The notes under the pieces: model-generated | What the model was told of the DNA's origin: nothing | What the model saw: the letters and a program-made list of their open reading frames with translations, nothing else | The model's database searches: none | Source of the DNA: Datisca glomerata | Taxonomy: Eukaryota; Streptophyta; Magnoliopsida; Cucurbitales; Datiscaceae | Length of the DNA: 64,000 bases | Reading direction: 5' to 3' | Assembly (NCBI GenBank): GCA_003255025.1 | Contig: QANY01004770.1 | Coordinates: 1,665,891-1,729,890 of the forward strand | Position numbers and translations under genes: made by a program | In this document: piece after piece, positions 13,140 to 23,262 of the stretch | How positions within the stretch are numbered: position 1 is the first letter of the stretch | How the letters are laid out: each line of letters opens with the position of its first letter

Positions 13140-14190
13140 AAGGACGATCCTTCAATCTTTAAAGAGGCGATGGAAGATCTTGAAAATGAGAAATGACAAG
13201 ATGCCATGACCAAGAAACGGAATCGATGTATTACAATTATGTTTGGGAACTTTTAGATCCATCTGAAGATGTTAGGCCCATTGGATGTAAATGGATCTTC
13301 AAGAAGATTAGAGGTGCAGATGCGAAAGTAGAGACTTTCAAGGCACGGCTGGTAACAAAATCTATACACAAAGGGAATGAGTCGATTATGAAGAATCATT
13401 CTCTTCCTTTGCCAAGCTAAAATCTATTTGCATCATTTTATCCATAGCCGCTAGTTTAAACTATAAAATATAGCAAATGGATGTCAAGAAAGCTTTTTTG
13501 AATGGCTCTCTTGAAGAAAGCATCTATATGATGCCACCAGAAGAGTTCTTGAAAAGATAAAAGATCAGAAAGTATGCAAGTTGTTTAAATTCATTTATGG
13601 ATTAAAATAAACATCAAGATCTTTGAATCTTACATTTGATGAAATTATTAAATTGTATGGCTTCGAGCAAAATGTTAATGAAGGTTGTGTTTATAAATAC
13701 ATCAAAGATATAATAGTGGTTTTCTTAGTTCTTTATGTACAAGATATTCTACTCATTGGGAATGATGTAGAAACTTTGTCGAAACTTTGAGAAATTCGAA
13801 ATGAAAGATTTGGGAGAAACGAGCTATGTTCTAGGCATCCAAATCTTAAAGGATTGAAAGAACAAGCTGTTAGCACTTTCTCTGACATTTTATATTGATA
13901 AGGTGCTGGATAAATTCTCTATAAAAATTTCTAAGAAAGGTAAACTACCGACCATACATGAAATTGTACTTTTCAAGGAGCAAAGTCCTAAGACACCTCA
14001 GGAGGAAGAAGATGTGAGAAAGGTTCCTTATGCTTCAGCTGTTGGTAGTCTCATATATGTAATGTTGTGTACATGATCAAACATTTGTTATGCAGTAGGA
14101 ATTGCCAGTCGTTATCAATCAAATCCTGGCTTAGAACATTAGATTGCAGTAAAGCACATCCCCATGTATCTTCGGAGTACGAGAAATTAT
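13140..14190 (+). pseudogene. copia reverse transcriptase remnant (element 1)
   Basis: The block 13210-13365 reads YNYVWELLDPSEDVRPIGCK then WIFKKIRGADAKVETFKARL, the start of a copia reverse transcriptase (RVT_2). The active-site region at about 13722-13750 reads LYVQDILLIG; the usual Tyr-Val-Asp-Asp has become Tyr-Val-Gln-Asp. Further matches run to PYASAVGSLIYVM near 14030-14070. Internal stops and shifts occur throughout. Confidence 0.8.
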
Positions 14191-14199
14191 ATGCATGTT

Positions 14200-14681
14200 T
14201 ATTCAGGTAGAAACCTAAACCCCACTAGATATACAGATTTTGATTTTCAATCAGATAGGGTAGTCAAAAGTTGACGTCTGGATCAATATTCACCCTAGAC
14301 GGAGGAGCTGTAATCTAGAGAAGTATTAAACTATCAAGTATTGTAGATTCCACTATGGAAGCGGTATGACTCATAAAGTTCTATATTGATCTGGAAGTAG
14401 TTCCAGATATGGATAAGCCATTGATCTTGTATTGTGACAATAATAAGATGGTAGCTAATTCTAAAGAACTGAGGAATCACAAGAGGGGAAATCGCATTGA
14501 GAGAAAATATCATCTTGTAGGAGAGATCGTGCATTGAGGGATGTGACTATTATATAGATAGCGTCAAATCAGAACCTAGCTAATCCTTTTACCAAAACAC
14601 TTCATGTGAAATCATTTGAGGGTCATGTGCGAAATATGGGTTTGAAAAAGATGCCATATTTTTTTAGGGCAAGTGGGAGAT
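14200..14681 (+). pseudogene. copia RNase H remnant and polypurine tract (element 1)
   Basis: Degenerate Ty1-type RNase H in mixed frames. It begins near YTDFDFQSD (about 14230) and ends near KELRNHKRGN (about 14465-14500), followed by the usual C-terminal NPFTKTLH-like block near 14580-14610. The purine tract aagtgggaga at 14671-14680 lies directly before the LTR start tgttggg at 14682, as expected for copia elements. Confidence 0.7.
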
Positions 14682-14800
14682 TGTTGGGCATAGTACCCTC
14701 AAAGTATATGTTTAGACAATTTTAATATAAAATTAATGAAATTACATTTTTCTTATAATTTTTCTTTTAAATTATTTTTGAATAATTTATATATATATTT
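14682..14800 (+). repeat. 3' LTR of copia element 1, left piece
   Basis: Begins tgttgggcatagtaccctc and aligns with 9735-9830 of the 5' LTR up to about 14800. Beyond that point the pararetrovirus-like sequence takes over on the opposite strand. Confidence 0.75.
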
Positions 14801-15202
14801 ATATTTACTTGTAATTGTTGTATAAATTCCATAGGTTTTTCTGTAACCTTATTCTGGATGCGATCCATGATTTCTCGCATACTGTAATTCTCAATAGAAG
14901 TGATAGTTTCTTCCTTGAGATGCTCTTTATATAGGGTTTCTAAAAATTTTAATTTCATTTCTGGATTTTGGATTTGATCAGCCAAACTGATCATTGATAC
15001 TAGGTTGTCCTAGATCAAGGCCATTTATTTCCACAATGGCTTTCCAATAATTGGCTTCTGTTAACGTGTTGCAATTATTGTTATTGCAACAGACTTCAAT
15101 TTGGTCAGAGGAGGAATCTGAGTCAGAAGAATAAAATTCTGCCAGATCATTATCTGAATTGGAGTTCGAAGAGTTATCCTTGTCAGAGATACAGTTAAGG
15201 AT
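14767..15202 (-). pseudogene. pararetrovirus coat-region tail, broken
   Basis: Downstream of the movement-protein frame's stop lie an acidic, Ser-rich stretch (about 15190-15080) and a 75-codon frame at 14767-14994 rich in Lys and Glu. The sequence fits the region between zinc knuckle and protease in a caulimovirid polyprotein, but the match is weak and rests mainly on position. Confidence 0.45.
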
Positions 15203-15961
15203 TTACTGTTGAGTTTCTTCATCTAGAGATAACTCACGGAGTTTCTGCTTAAGTTTATACTTATTAGCATAGTGCCCTTTAGTACCACACCTAAAACACT
15301 TAACTTCTGATCTGTCTCTCTTAAGAAGAACTTTCTTTTTCTTGAATTTCCTTTTGTCTGGAAAAGTAATTTCCTCCCAAAGTATCATCCTAGGGATGGC
15401 TACTTGACTACTAAAGAGATTGGTGTCGATGAGGACAGTATGTCCTTGTTCACTCTGTTTTCTGGTATAAGGGTTCAAGGTAGAGAGAACCTTCAGATGG
15501 ATTCTGAAAAGTATTCTAAAAGGAGGAGATCCGAGGAGATACTCATAATCATGCGAAATAACTCTAAGCTCTAAGACTTTAAAGAGATTACTGTCAAAAA
15601 GTGAAACACTTAAATTCAGATAAATATTAAAATAAATAGGCCCATGAGATAAACTAGTTTCAATAGCTCCCATGAGATATGCTTTCCAGTTGAGTCCATG
15701 TCCATCTCGAAGGGTACACTGAATACTGGTATTTTGACCAAGTAAGGTCAAAGGCTTAAATGTAATTTGTACAAGTCCTATATGCACATACTTATATTTT
15801 TGCATGAAATGATACAGATCATGAACATGCAACAGATATACAATATTATCATCATTGTGTAATGGCATGGCATGCTCAAATGTTTTAATGATTTTTCTAC
15901 TGGTAAAATCAAATGTTCCAATTTTATATATGGTTTCTAGTGTAACCTTAGGGTTGTCCAT
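15203..15961 (-). pseudogene. pararetrovirus movement protein joined to a zinc knuckle
   Basis: A 252-codon open frame. Residues 1-190 resemble the 30K-type movement proteins of Caulimoviridae, which act at plasmodesmata in cell-to-cell spread; the block VHIGLVQITFKPLTLLG near residue 60 is the clearest. Residues 205-240 are Lys-rich and hold CFRCGTKGHYANKY, a coat-protein-type CCHC knuckle with Tyr for the last Cys. In complete viruses a coat-protein body of some hundreds of residues separates the two parts; here the gap is only about 20 residues, which suggests an internal deletion. The start is the first ATG after the leader region. Confidence 0.75.
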
Positions 15962-16800
15962 TTATCTAAGGCTTCTTTAACATCCTGATAAGCTATTAAT
16001 TATGTTGCTTCTGAAGTTGAAGCTACTGTATTTGCTACGGATGACAACGAAGAAGTAATTTCACTCATATTTTCTTTTGATCATGCATAAATAATTTAAA
16101 GAAAATATTATCATAATATAACCAAGACTATTCATAGCTCTAATACTAACTGGGTTGTGCCATCCACTGCACTCGAATACATGGTCAACAACTAGATACA
16201 TATTGAATAACATTCATGATTTAGGAAAAAACATAACACATAGTTAGGTAGACTCACTTCTTGCTCAACGGACCTAGCCCAGACACGACTTGAAGTCACA
16301 TACGCTAACTATATGCTTAGTATTTATACTAAGTATGTCATGAGAATCAACATGGATCAAAGTATTCCTTCAGTTAGCATGAGATCGATGAATACTGAAG
16401 GTTATATTATGATGATATTGAACTTAAATTATTCCATGCATGATCTCATAAACACACAGATGAAAGAAGATTAAAAGAACACTTACTGTTAGGCAGGTGA
16501 GAATCAAAACTTGAGAATTATGCTTTTATTGCAAGAGGATAGAGAGAGAGTACAGAGAGAGGAAGAGAGGGAGTGCTCAACACGTGAACGCCTAATTCTA
16601 GTTTATTTCTTACTTGCCTTCAACAAGGGTGAGGCTTCCCTTTCATACAAAAAAAGTAAAAATAAGGTTGCGTGTCCTTGACAAGTGGAGTCCTTCATCC
16701 TTATCTTCTTTATTGTACAGGTTGTGGGAATCTACTTTAGATAAAGTAGATTTTTCTCGTTGCTGATAATGGAAGGCTACTTTAATAAAGTAGTTTTATG
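15962..16800 (-). promoter_or_regulatory. pararetrovirus intergenic region: leader, primer site, possible poly-A signal
   Basis: No coding frame. It contains the primer-binding site at 16137-16148 and an AATAAA in minus-strand sense near 16525-16530. An AT-rich TATA-like stretch lies near 16640-16655 and another (tataaata sense) at 16321-16329. A promoter, then poly-A signal, then leader to the primer site is the caulimovirid arrangement; which TATA-like sequence was used is an inference. Confidence 0.5.
16137..16148 (-). other. degenerate tRNA-Met primer-binding site
   Basis: On the minus strand this reads tagtattagagc, two transitions away from the tggtatcagagc site used by Caulimoviridae. 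It lies just upstream of the movement-protein start, as expected, and sets the conventional start of the viral map. Confidence 0.65.
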
Positions 16801-16832
16801 ATTGTCAGTGGGCATCTACTTTTGTAAAGTAG
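16731..16832. repeat. three short palindromes with the core CTACTTTA/TAAAGTAG
   Basis: Near-perfect palindromes at 16731-16750, 16777-16793 and 16816-16832 share the arm ctacttt / aaagtag. They lie between the putative downstream ORF and the promoter region of the pararetrovirus. Their regular spacing (46 and 39 bp) suggests a repeated protein-binding site or hairpin cluster. Confidence 0.7.
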
Positions 16833-18136
16833 CTTTGTCGTGTTGTATGGATGGTTGCTGGTGGGAGACAAGATTTACGCTTTACCTTTTCCTTTCTCGT
16901 CTTTATCCATTTTTCAGAAATGAGACAGGTGAGAGAATCCCAAAATCCACTGATGGTGGGATCTTCTACTGGTTGACTTTCTCCTCCTAGGATGCTAAAT
17001 TCATTATCATCTTCTTCATGGTCAGATTCAGTTTTACTGCTAACGGATTTCATGGTAGTGTCTACTGTTGAACTATTGGCTTGAAGGAAATGATCCTTTA
17101 TAAAATTCATAATCTTCATAACTAGCTCCTTTTATGATAGGTTTGGAAACTGTTTTTTCAATTCTTCTTGAGCTCAAAGAAATGGATTTTTTGATCATGT
17201 TGATGCTGGTAAAGCCTTGGGAAGGGTATATAAACAAGCCTGACTGTGGACTTTAATTAATTTTAATAATTCTGGAAAATTGGGGTTCATCTCCTTATCC
17301 CACCATTTTGTATAAAATACTCATTTTAAATGGGGGATCTTATTCTGATAATTACACTGAAGATCTCATTTCCATACCCATGGAATGGTGAATCGGATGG
17401 AAAAATGAGCCCCAGATTTAGTGACTAATATGTTTTTTTGGCGGGTAGAAGTGAATAGGCAGTACGCCATTAAATGTTGTTCGAATTGTGTCTGGTAGAG
17501 TTTCAAGAGAAATCTCAAATTTATCCCACCAAATGAGAAACCAGTTTAGGAGATCATTTTTATGGATCTCAAGACAGATTCTGATAAACCACATGTGATT
17601 ATGCATGAGATTCTGATAATAAAAGACACAGGTAAAGGAGTCAATATAATCCTAATAACTATACTTATCTTCGGATGGTCTAAGACTTCTGGTAGTATGG
17701 GGGTGAAGAACCTATTTCCCAATAGGCATAATATTCCGGATAGTAGCCTTGCTTTACGTGATAGGGCTACCAGTTCTGGTGGAATCATGGAGTGTATGTT
17801 TAATCTCAATGGCGGCTGTTTCAAGCACAATATGCTCGTAAATATACCGATACTATTTCAAAAATGAGTGGTAAATGCCTAAGTCGACATATATCTTTTC
17901 TTGATTTCCCATGGATCTGACATTCATTGCTCATCTGTTGTTTCAATGAAGAGAATGGTCTTTTCAGTAATACTGTGAAAGGTGTACTGTTCTGGTATTA
18001 AAAGGACATCTTTAGCAGATTTTCTTGAAGAAGCCTCTTGATTACTGTTATAAGTCTTATTGCGAATTAGGAATTCTGTTGAGTAGGGATTTCCCCTGTC
18101 GCGGCGCCTACGACCTCGGCCTCTGCTTCCGTCCAT
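16805..18136 (-). pseudogene. degenerate ORF downstream of the pararetrovirus RNase H
   Basis: The frame from 18136 starts MDGSRGRGRRRRDRGN and overlaps the tail of the RNase H frame in another phase. Coding-like pieces follow at 17830-17546, 17606-17418 and 17119-16805, the last acidic with SDHEEDDNEF. I know no function for it. By position it is the extra ORF found after the polymerase gene in some caulimovirids. Stops and shifts separate the pieces. Confidence 0.5.
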
Positions 18137-19430
18137 GAACCCTGTAGATATTCATGGGTTAGAAAATCGAGTAAAGAATTATGTTCACCTTTGATATGTT
18201 CAATATCGATATCAAATACCTATAATAAACTTTGCCGGGAGGCAAAAATTTACTTAGAAGCAAGATTTTGTACATCTTTCTTAAAAATTTATTTGGCTGC
18301 AGAGCAGTCAACTCTAATAAGAAAATGATGGTTTAATAAATCATCCTGAAATTTTAGCACACATTTAACAATGGCTTAACATTCTTGATTAATTGTGGGG
18401 TACTTTAGTGCTGGTCCTTTCCAAACTCCAGAAGGAAATCTAAGCAGTTCTTCTTTCTGTTTAGGATTTACTTGTTTAAGAATCCCACCATATCCTAGAT
18501 TTGAGGCATCTGTTTCAACAATTTTTTTCTATAAAGGGTTAGGTAAAGACAAGTAATGTAATTGTTGTATTTTCTATTTTATTGATCTTACAGCTAATGT
18601 ATGTTCTACTCTCCAAGGAGAAGGATTCTTTTTTAGTCTACTGTAAAGAATAGAACTATCATGGGCACAATTCGGATAAAAGTCTCCAATGTAATTAAGA
18701 CTTCCTTAAAATCTCTATAATTGAGTTTTATCTTTAATTTCATCAGAAAATTTGGATGCAGACTCTATACTTATTTTTATAGGAATAATAGTTCCGTTAG
18801 AAATATTATGTCCTAAAAATCTAACTTCTGTTTAAAATAGTTTCATCTTAGATGTAGATAAAACTAAACCATTTATGATTATTACATGTTTAAAAATATG
18901 CAGATGTTTAACATGCTGATCTATGGATGATGAGAAAATTAAAACATCATCTATATAGTAGATAATGAATTTGAGTATATGTGTTAAAAATACCAGTCAT
19001 GATATGTTGAAATTCTGAAGGTCCATTCTTAACACCGGATGGTAAAACGTTCCACTCATAGTGACCAAATGGAACTGTGAATGCTGTTTTATATTTATCT
19101 TGTTTATCAATTTGTATTTTAAGCGATCTAAAAGATCCTTTTTAAGCGATCTAAAAGATATTTTTTCGTCAAATTTATAAAAAATAATTGAATTGCTTAA
19201 GCGATCTAAAAGATCATTTTTGTTCAGGATAGGATACCTAATCCACTGGAGGGTATCATTAAGCGGCTTGTAATTGATGACTAAACGAGGTTGTCCTTGT
19301 TCAATTTCAGCATTCTTATATACATAAAATGTTGTACATCTCCAAGGAGACTTGCTAGGTTTAATGAGTTTTTTCTGTAGTAAAGAGTCAATTTCTCTTT
19401 TACAGATTTCAAGATATTTCTTTTTCATTT
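18130..19430 (-). pseudogene. pararetrovirus reverse transcriptase and RNase H, broken
   Basis: The frame 19428-18997 starts with the fingers region (SLLQKKLIKPSKSPW, then RLVINYKPLND). A frameshift follows near 19080. The active-site block YIDDVLIF lies at about 18960-18930. The connection domain continues to about 18560, and RNase H begins with ETDASNLGYGG (about 18525-18490), ending near 18130 with an IEHIKGEHN-type block. The enzyme would copy the viral RNA pregenome into DNA. Several stops, plus a triplicated short repeat at 19121-19216, make it non-functional. Confidence 0.85.
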
Positions 19431-19432
19431 GA

Positions 19433-20527
19433 CTAGGTCTAGATTTTGTAGGAATATATTTTCCTCAAAATCCTGGTGATAAGGTAAAAAAATAATATGC
19501 CTTTTTCTATTCCAAAAAATATTTGGCAGATCGCTGCAAATTTCTGTTAAAATCATTTTGATTTTATTTTGAATAGAAATATGTTGAGTTTTCTATTCGA
19601 TAGTCAAAAATTGGACTTCTTTTTAAAGAAAATTAATTTGACTTTCTTTGTTTTGTATAAGATCTTTAACAAGATCTAATTTTTTGATACGATTTTGTAA
19701 CAAATTCAAAAACTATTTGTCTGTTATGAAGGCAGTATAAAATACCATTCCTATCGATTTTATCCATAGGCATCAAAAGGCACATAAAGGGATTGCCTAG
19801 GATAATGTTCTGGGTCATGTTTTTTAATAAGACAAAGGAAATGGGTAAACAAATTCCTTTATTACAGATTAAAACTTCTGGTAATTTAAATTCAATTTTT
19901 ATTTTGTTACCACTAGCACTGGTAAGAGATTGTGTGGTTTTCTGAAAATATTTTGTAGGGACTAAACCTTTTTGAATACAGTTCATATCAACTCATGTAT
20001 CAATAAGGGCGATAGCATCTTTTATTATAAAATCGGGTTGAATAAATAAAGGAAATTTGGTATACCATTTTTGAAATGTTACCTTATTCATAATCATAAG
20101 GTATTGATTACTGTTGTCTTTCAGAGAAGAACATTCTGGTTCAGGTATAGGTTCCTTGCCTATGAAAGGAAGCTCTTGTTTAATAAGGGCAAGATCCTGG
20201 AAAATAATTTGAGTAGGTCTAGATTTTGTAGGAATATACTTTTCGTCAAAATCCTGGTGATAAGGCAAAGAAATAATATGCCTTTTTCTATTCCAAAAAG
20301 CATTTGGCAGATCGCCGCAAATTTCTATTTGAAATTCTGTTAAAATCATTTTGATTTTATTTTGAATAGAAGTATGTTGAATTTTCTGTTCGATAGTAAA
20401 AAATTAGACTTCTTTTTGAAGAAAATTAATTTGACTTTCTTTGTTTTGTATAAGATCTTTAATAAGATCTAATTCTTCTTTATATGGTTTTGTAATAAAT
20501 TCAAAAACTATTTGTCTATTATGAAGG
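19433..20527 (-). repeat. pair of about 310-bp direct repeats flanking the protease
   Basis: The segments 19433-19733 and 20212-20527 are close copies sharing landmarks such as attttgtaggaatata, cctttttctattccaaaaa and aattcaaaaactatttgtct. The single protease block lies between them. One copy is displaced next to the reverse transcriptase. This points to a tandem duplication, or to recombination between two related viral copies. Confidence 0.85.
19666..20349 (-). pseudogene. pararetrovirus aspartic protease region
   Basis: Two open frames abut at 19993/19986, split by a single stop right after the sequence ALIDT, the start of a retropepsin active site; the stop falls where the Gly is expected. 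Downstream are a CIQKGLVPTKYF block and NIILGNPF, the typical later Ile-Leu-Gly motif. In caulimovirids this protease processes the polyprotein. The stop codon disables it. Confidence 0.75.
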
Positions 20528-21480
20528 ATGTGAAGTCATGTGTCAGGAATCATCAAGGGATAAGGATGTTGAGCATGCTCTTTGAGGACATGGATTGCCT
20601 TAGTCTGTGCGGGGTCCCAAGTTGGAGGACTCTTTTTGAGAAGTTTGGACAGATGACTAGTATAGGTGGCTACATGAGGGATGAAATCTATGAGATAATT
20701 AATGATGCCTAGTGACTGTTGGATTTGCTTGACCGTCAAATTAATATTGGGGAATTTAAGTAATTCCACAGCAATATGAGGGCCTGGTTGGAATTTGCCA
20801 TCTTCAAATATCATGCCCATGAATTCAATTCGGGTAGCACCAATTTCATCCTTCTTGGTTGAGAGTATAATCCCATAATGTTTGATAAGATGAACAAAGT
20901 GAGATAACATGAGTTGACGAGAATGTGAATATTCTGGGAAGAGAAGAATATCATCGATATAAACCAAAGTACTGTGCAAAATGGGCTCAAACATTTTGGT
21001 CATGGCCTTCTGAAATAGCGAGGGAGCAACTTTAAGTCTAAAAGGCATGACGGTCCATAAGTATCGGGCATTGGGTATACAGAAAAGCAGTCTTATGACG
21101 GTCCTCGGGGTGGATGCCTAATTGCCAAAAACCAGTTTTAAGGTTTGAGATGGATGGACAGAGTACTAGACTTGGGAAGAGGAAATTTATCATCTTGAAG
21201 AAAGATGTTGAGAAGCTTGTAGTCAATCATAAGTCTCTTTTTTCTCTGTTTTAGTTCGGATCTTTTCTCGACATAAAAAGCATGACACGACCAATCAGAT
21301 TTAGTGGGCTCAATGAGTCCTTGCCAAGAAGAGCTGTACATTCTTCGCGGGCCAACTTGAGATCATCTGGATTCATGCCTAGATGAGTGGTCTTGGTGGG
21401 ATTGAGATCTTCATTTCGTTTGAAAGGAAGCCAGATAAGGAATGTTGGATTTTTCTAGAGGGGGAAGCATGGGTAAACTG
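20528..21480 (-). pseudogene. second pararetrovirus-type reverse transcriptase, different lineage
   Basis: Frames at 21341-21138, 21226-21038 and 21048-20536 read successively through a reverse transcriptase: DDLKLAREEC near 21365, SDWSCHAFYVEKRS, GFWQLGIHPEDRHKTAF, FRLKVAPSLFQKAM, YIDDILLF (about 20965-20942) and a connection domain with LGIINYLIDFIP. The wording differs clearly from the reverse transcriptase at 18130-19430 and looks closer to badnavirus-type enzymes. It ends abruptly at about 20528, against the first pararetrovirus. Frameshifts break it. Confidence 0.75.
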
Positions 21481-21539
21481 TTCATGGCAATCAGCATAGT
21501 AGGGAAGGATCTGGTCACGAAGATGGGCATATACAGAAG

Positions 21540-23262
21540 GTCAAATTTATAATAAGATTTAATTATAGAACTGAATACTTATTGAGGTCAAATTTATAAT
21601 AAGATTGTAACTTGGTTGTTCACTAGTGAATTACTTGTACGTAAGGATCAAAAGGTAATTAGAAGGGTAGAACGGTAATTTTGATCAGCTTTAATTTACG
21701 TACCATTAATTGGAGGACAAATCTACATGAAGTGATTATACATGAGAATACTGTACAATAGATTATGTAATTACTAAGAGTGTAATTTCATGTTTATAGT
21801 GGAGTAATAATAGAATTAATAAATAAGATGATTTAATTAAAGAGTTAAACTAATAATTTAGTTTATTCAAGCTTAGAATTATGGGTTCATGCTCCCAGAG
21901 TCACTTCTGTACTACACAGTCTAGGGCGTGAATATTTCAGAATATGAGAAAATGACTAGCTTGCATAAGAAATTAATTTTCAATGGGAAAGTATATAATT
22001 ATGAGACAATTATGTGATATTAATTAATTAAAAATAATTAATAATATTATTTATTATAATTTTCAAAATTAATAATATTATTTATTATAATTTTCAAAAA
22101 TTACAAATAAATAATAATATCGATTAATTTAATGTTGATTGTATTTGATTTATGAAATTAAATAATATTAAATTATTCTGAGATAATGATTTATTTTAGT
22201 TTTTTTAATCTGTTAATTAACATATACGATAAGTTAATTTTAAATTAATGATACTTAAAGATCATGAGGTAATCAGAAGATAATTTTGATCAGCTTTAAT
22301 TTACTAACCAATAATTAGAAGACAGAACTACATGAAGTGATTATATCAATGGACTATACGAGAATACTCTATAAATATATTTTGTAATTACTAAGAGTGT
22401 AATTTCATATTTATAGTGGAGTAATAATTGAATTAATAAATAAGATTATTTAATTAAAGAGTCTAATTAATAATATGGTTTATTGAAGCTTAAAATTATG
22501 ATTCCATAATCTCCGAGTCACCTCTGTACTATACAGTCTAGGGTGTGAATATTTCTGAACATGAGGAAAGGATTAGCTTGCATAAGGAATTAAATTTCTG
22601 AGGGCAAGCATATAATTATGAGACAATAATGTGATATTAATTAATTAAGAATTAATTAATTGTAATTTTAAGAATTAATAGTATATTAATTGAGAATTAA
22701 TTGATAATATTATTTATTGTAAAATTATAAATAAATGATAATATCGATTAATTTAATGTTGATCGGTTAGTGAGATAAAATGTTGGATTTATGAAATTAA
22801 ATAATATTAAATCATTATGAAATAATGATTTGATTTGATTTATCTAATCTGTTAATTAACAGATCAGATAATTGATTGGGAGATCAGATAAATTAGTTTT
22901 GATTTAATTGATATCTAGATATTTATCTGATGAATATAAATAATAAATTATAGAATAATTGTCAAGTGACATATTAGACTGTCATATATTGGTGTCTGAT
23001 TTTTGAATGAGATTGACATGACTTATTTTAGTGCCACGTGACACTACAGTAACATGTGACACACTATAGTGCCATACGACACTATAGTGGTGCCGTGAAT
23101 CAGCAGTGTCGTGAGGTACTGCCGATCCACACGGCACAGTACAGTGCCATGGGCACTATAGTGTTACACCAATTACACTAGATCCCACTACAATGGTGCA
23201 TTAAATATATAATTTAATAATTTACTATTTAACATATATATAATTTAATATATAATTAGGAG
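21540..23262 (+). repeat. 3' LTR of copia element 1, right piece, with internal duplication
   Basis: Resumes the LTR match at the position equal to 10460 and runs to the block equal to about 11150. About 600 bp is present twice (21642-22246 and 22247-22860, shift 605 bp); for example gatcagctttaatttac occurs at 21683 and 22288. The GTGCCACGTGACAC-type block lies at 23030-23045 with many variants to 23180. The last 200-300 bp of the LTR are missing. Confidence 0.8.

Larger units (their letters stand above)
14767..20527 (-). mobile_element. endogenous pararetrovirus (Caulimoviridae-like), rearranged and decayed
   Basis: Read on the minus strand from high to low coordinates, the order is protease (about 20349-19666), reverse transcriptase and RNase H (19430-18130), a further ORF starting Arg-rich (18136 down), a non-coding region with a possible promoter (16800-15962), a tRNA-Met type primer site (16148-16137), movement protein (15961 on) and a coat-protein-type zinc knuckle, ending near 14767. 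Caulimovirid genomes start with the primer site and movement protein, so this copy looks opened between the coat and protease regions. Stops, frameshifts and a duplication show it is an old, inactive copy. It lies inside the 3' LTR of copia element 1. Confidence 0.85.
9716..23262 (+). mobile_element. Ty1/copia LTR retrotransposon 1, 3' LTR split by pararetrovirus sequence
   Basis: Plus-strand element in the copia gene order: 5' LTR (about 9716-11480), zinc knuckle (11605-11690), protease (11742), pre-integrase and integrase (12165-13090), reverse transcriptase (13140-13900), RNase H (14200-14620), purine tract, 3' LTR. The 3' LTR starts at 14682 and matches 9735-9830 up to about 14800, then resumes at about 21540 matching 10460 onward and runs to about 23262. 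Sequence equivalent to 9830-10460 is missing. The coding parts are broken by stops and shifts. The end of the 3' LTR is lost, so no target duplication can be given. Confidence 0.85.
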
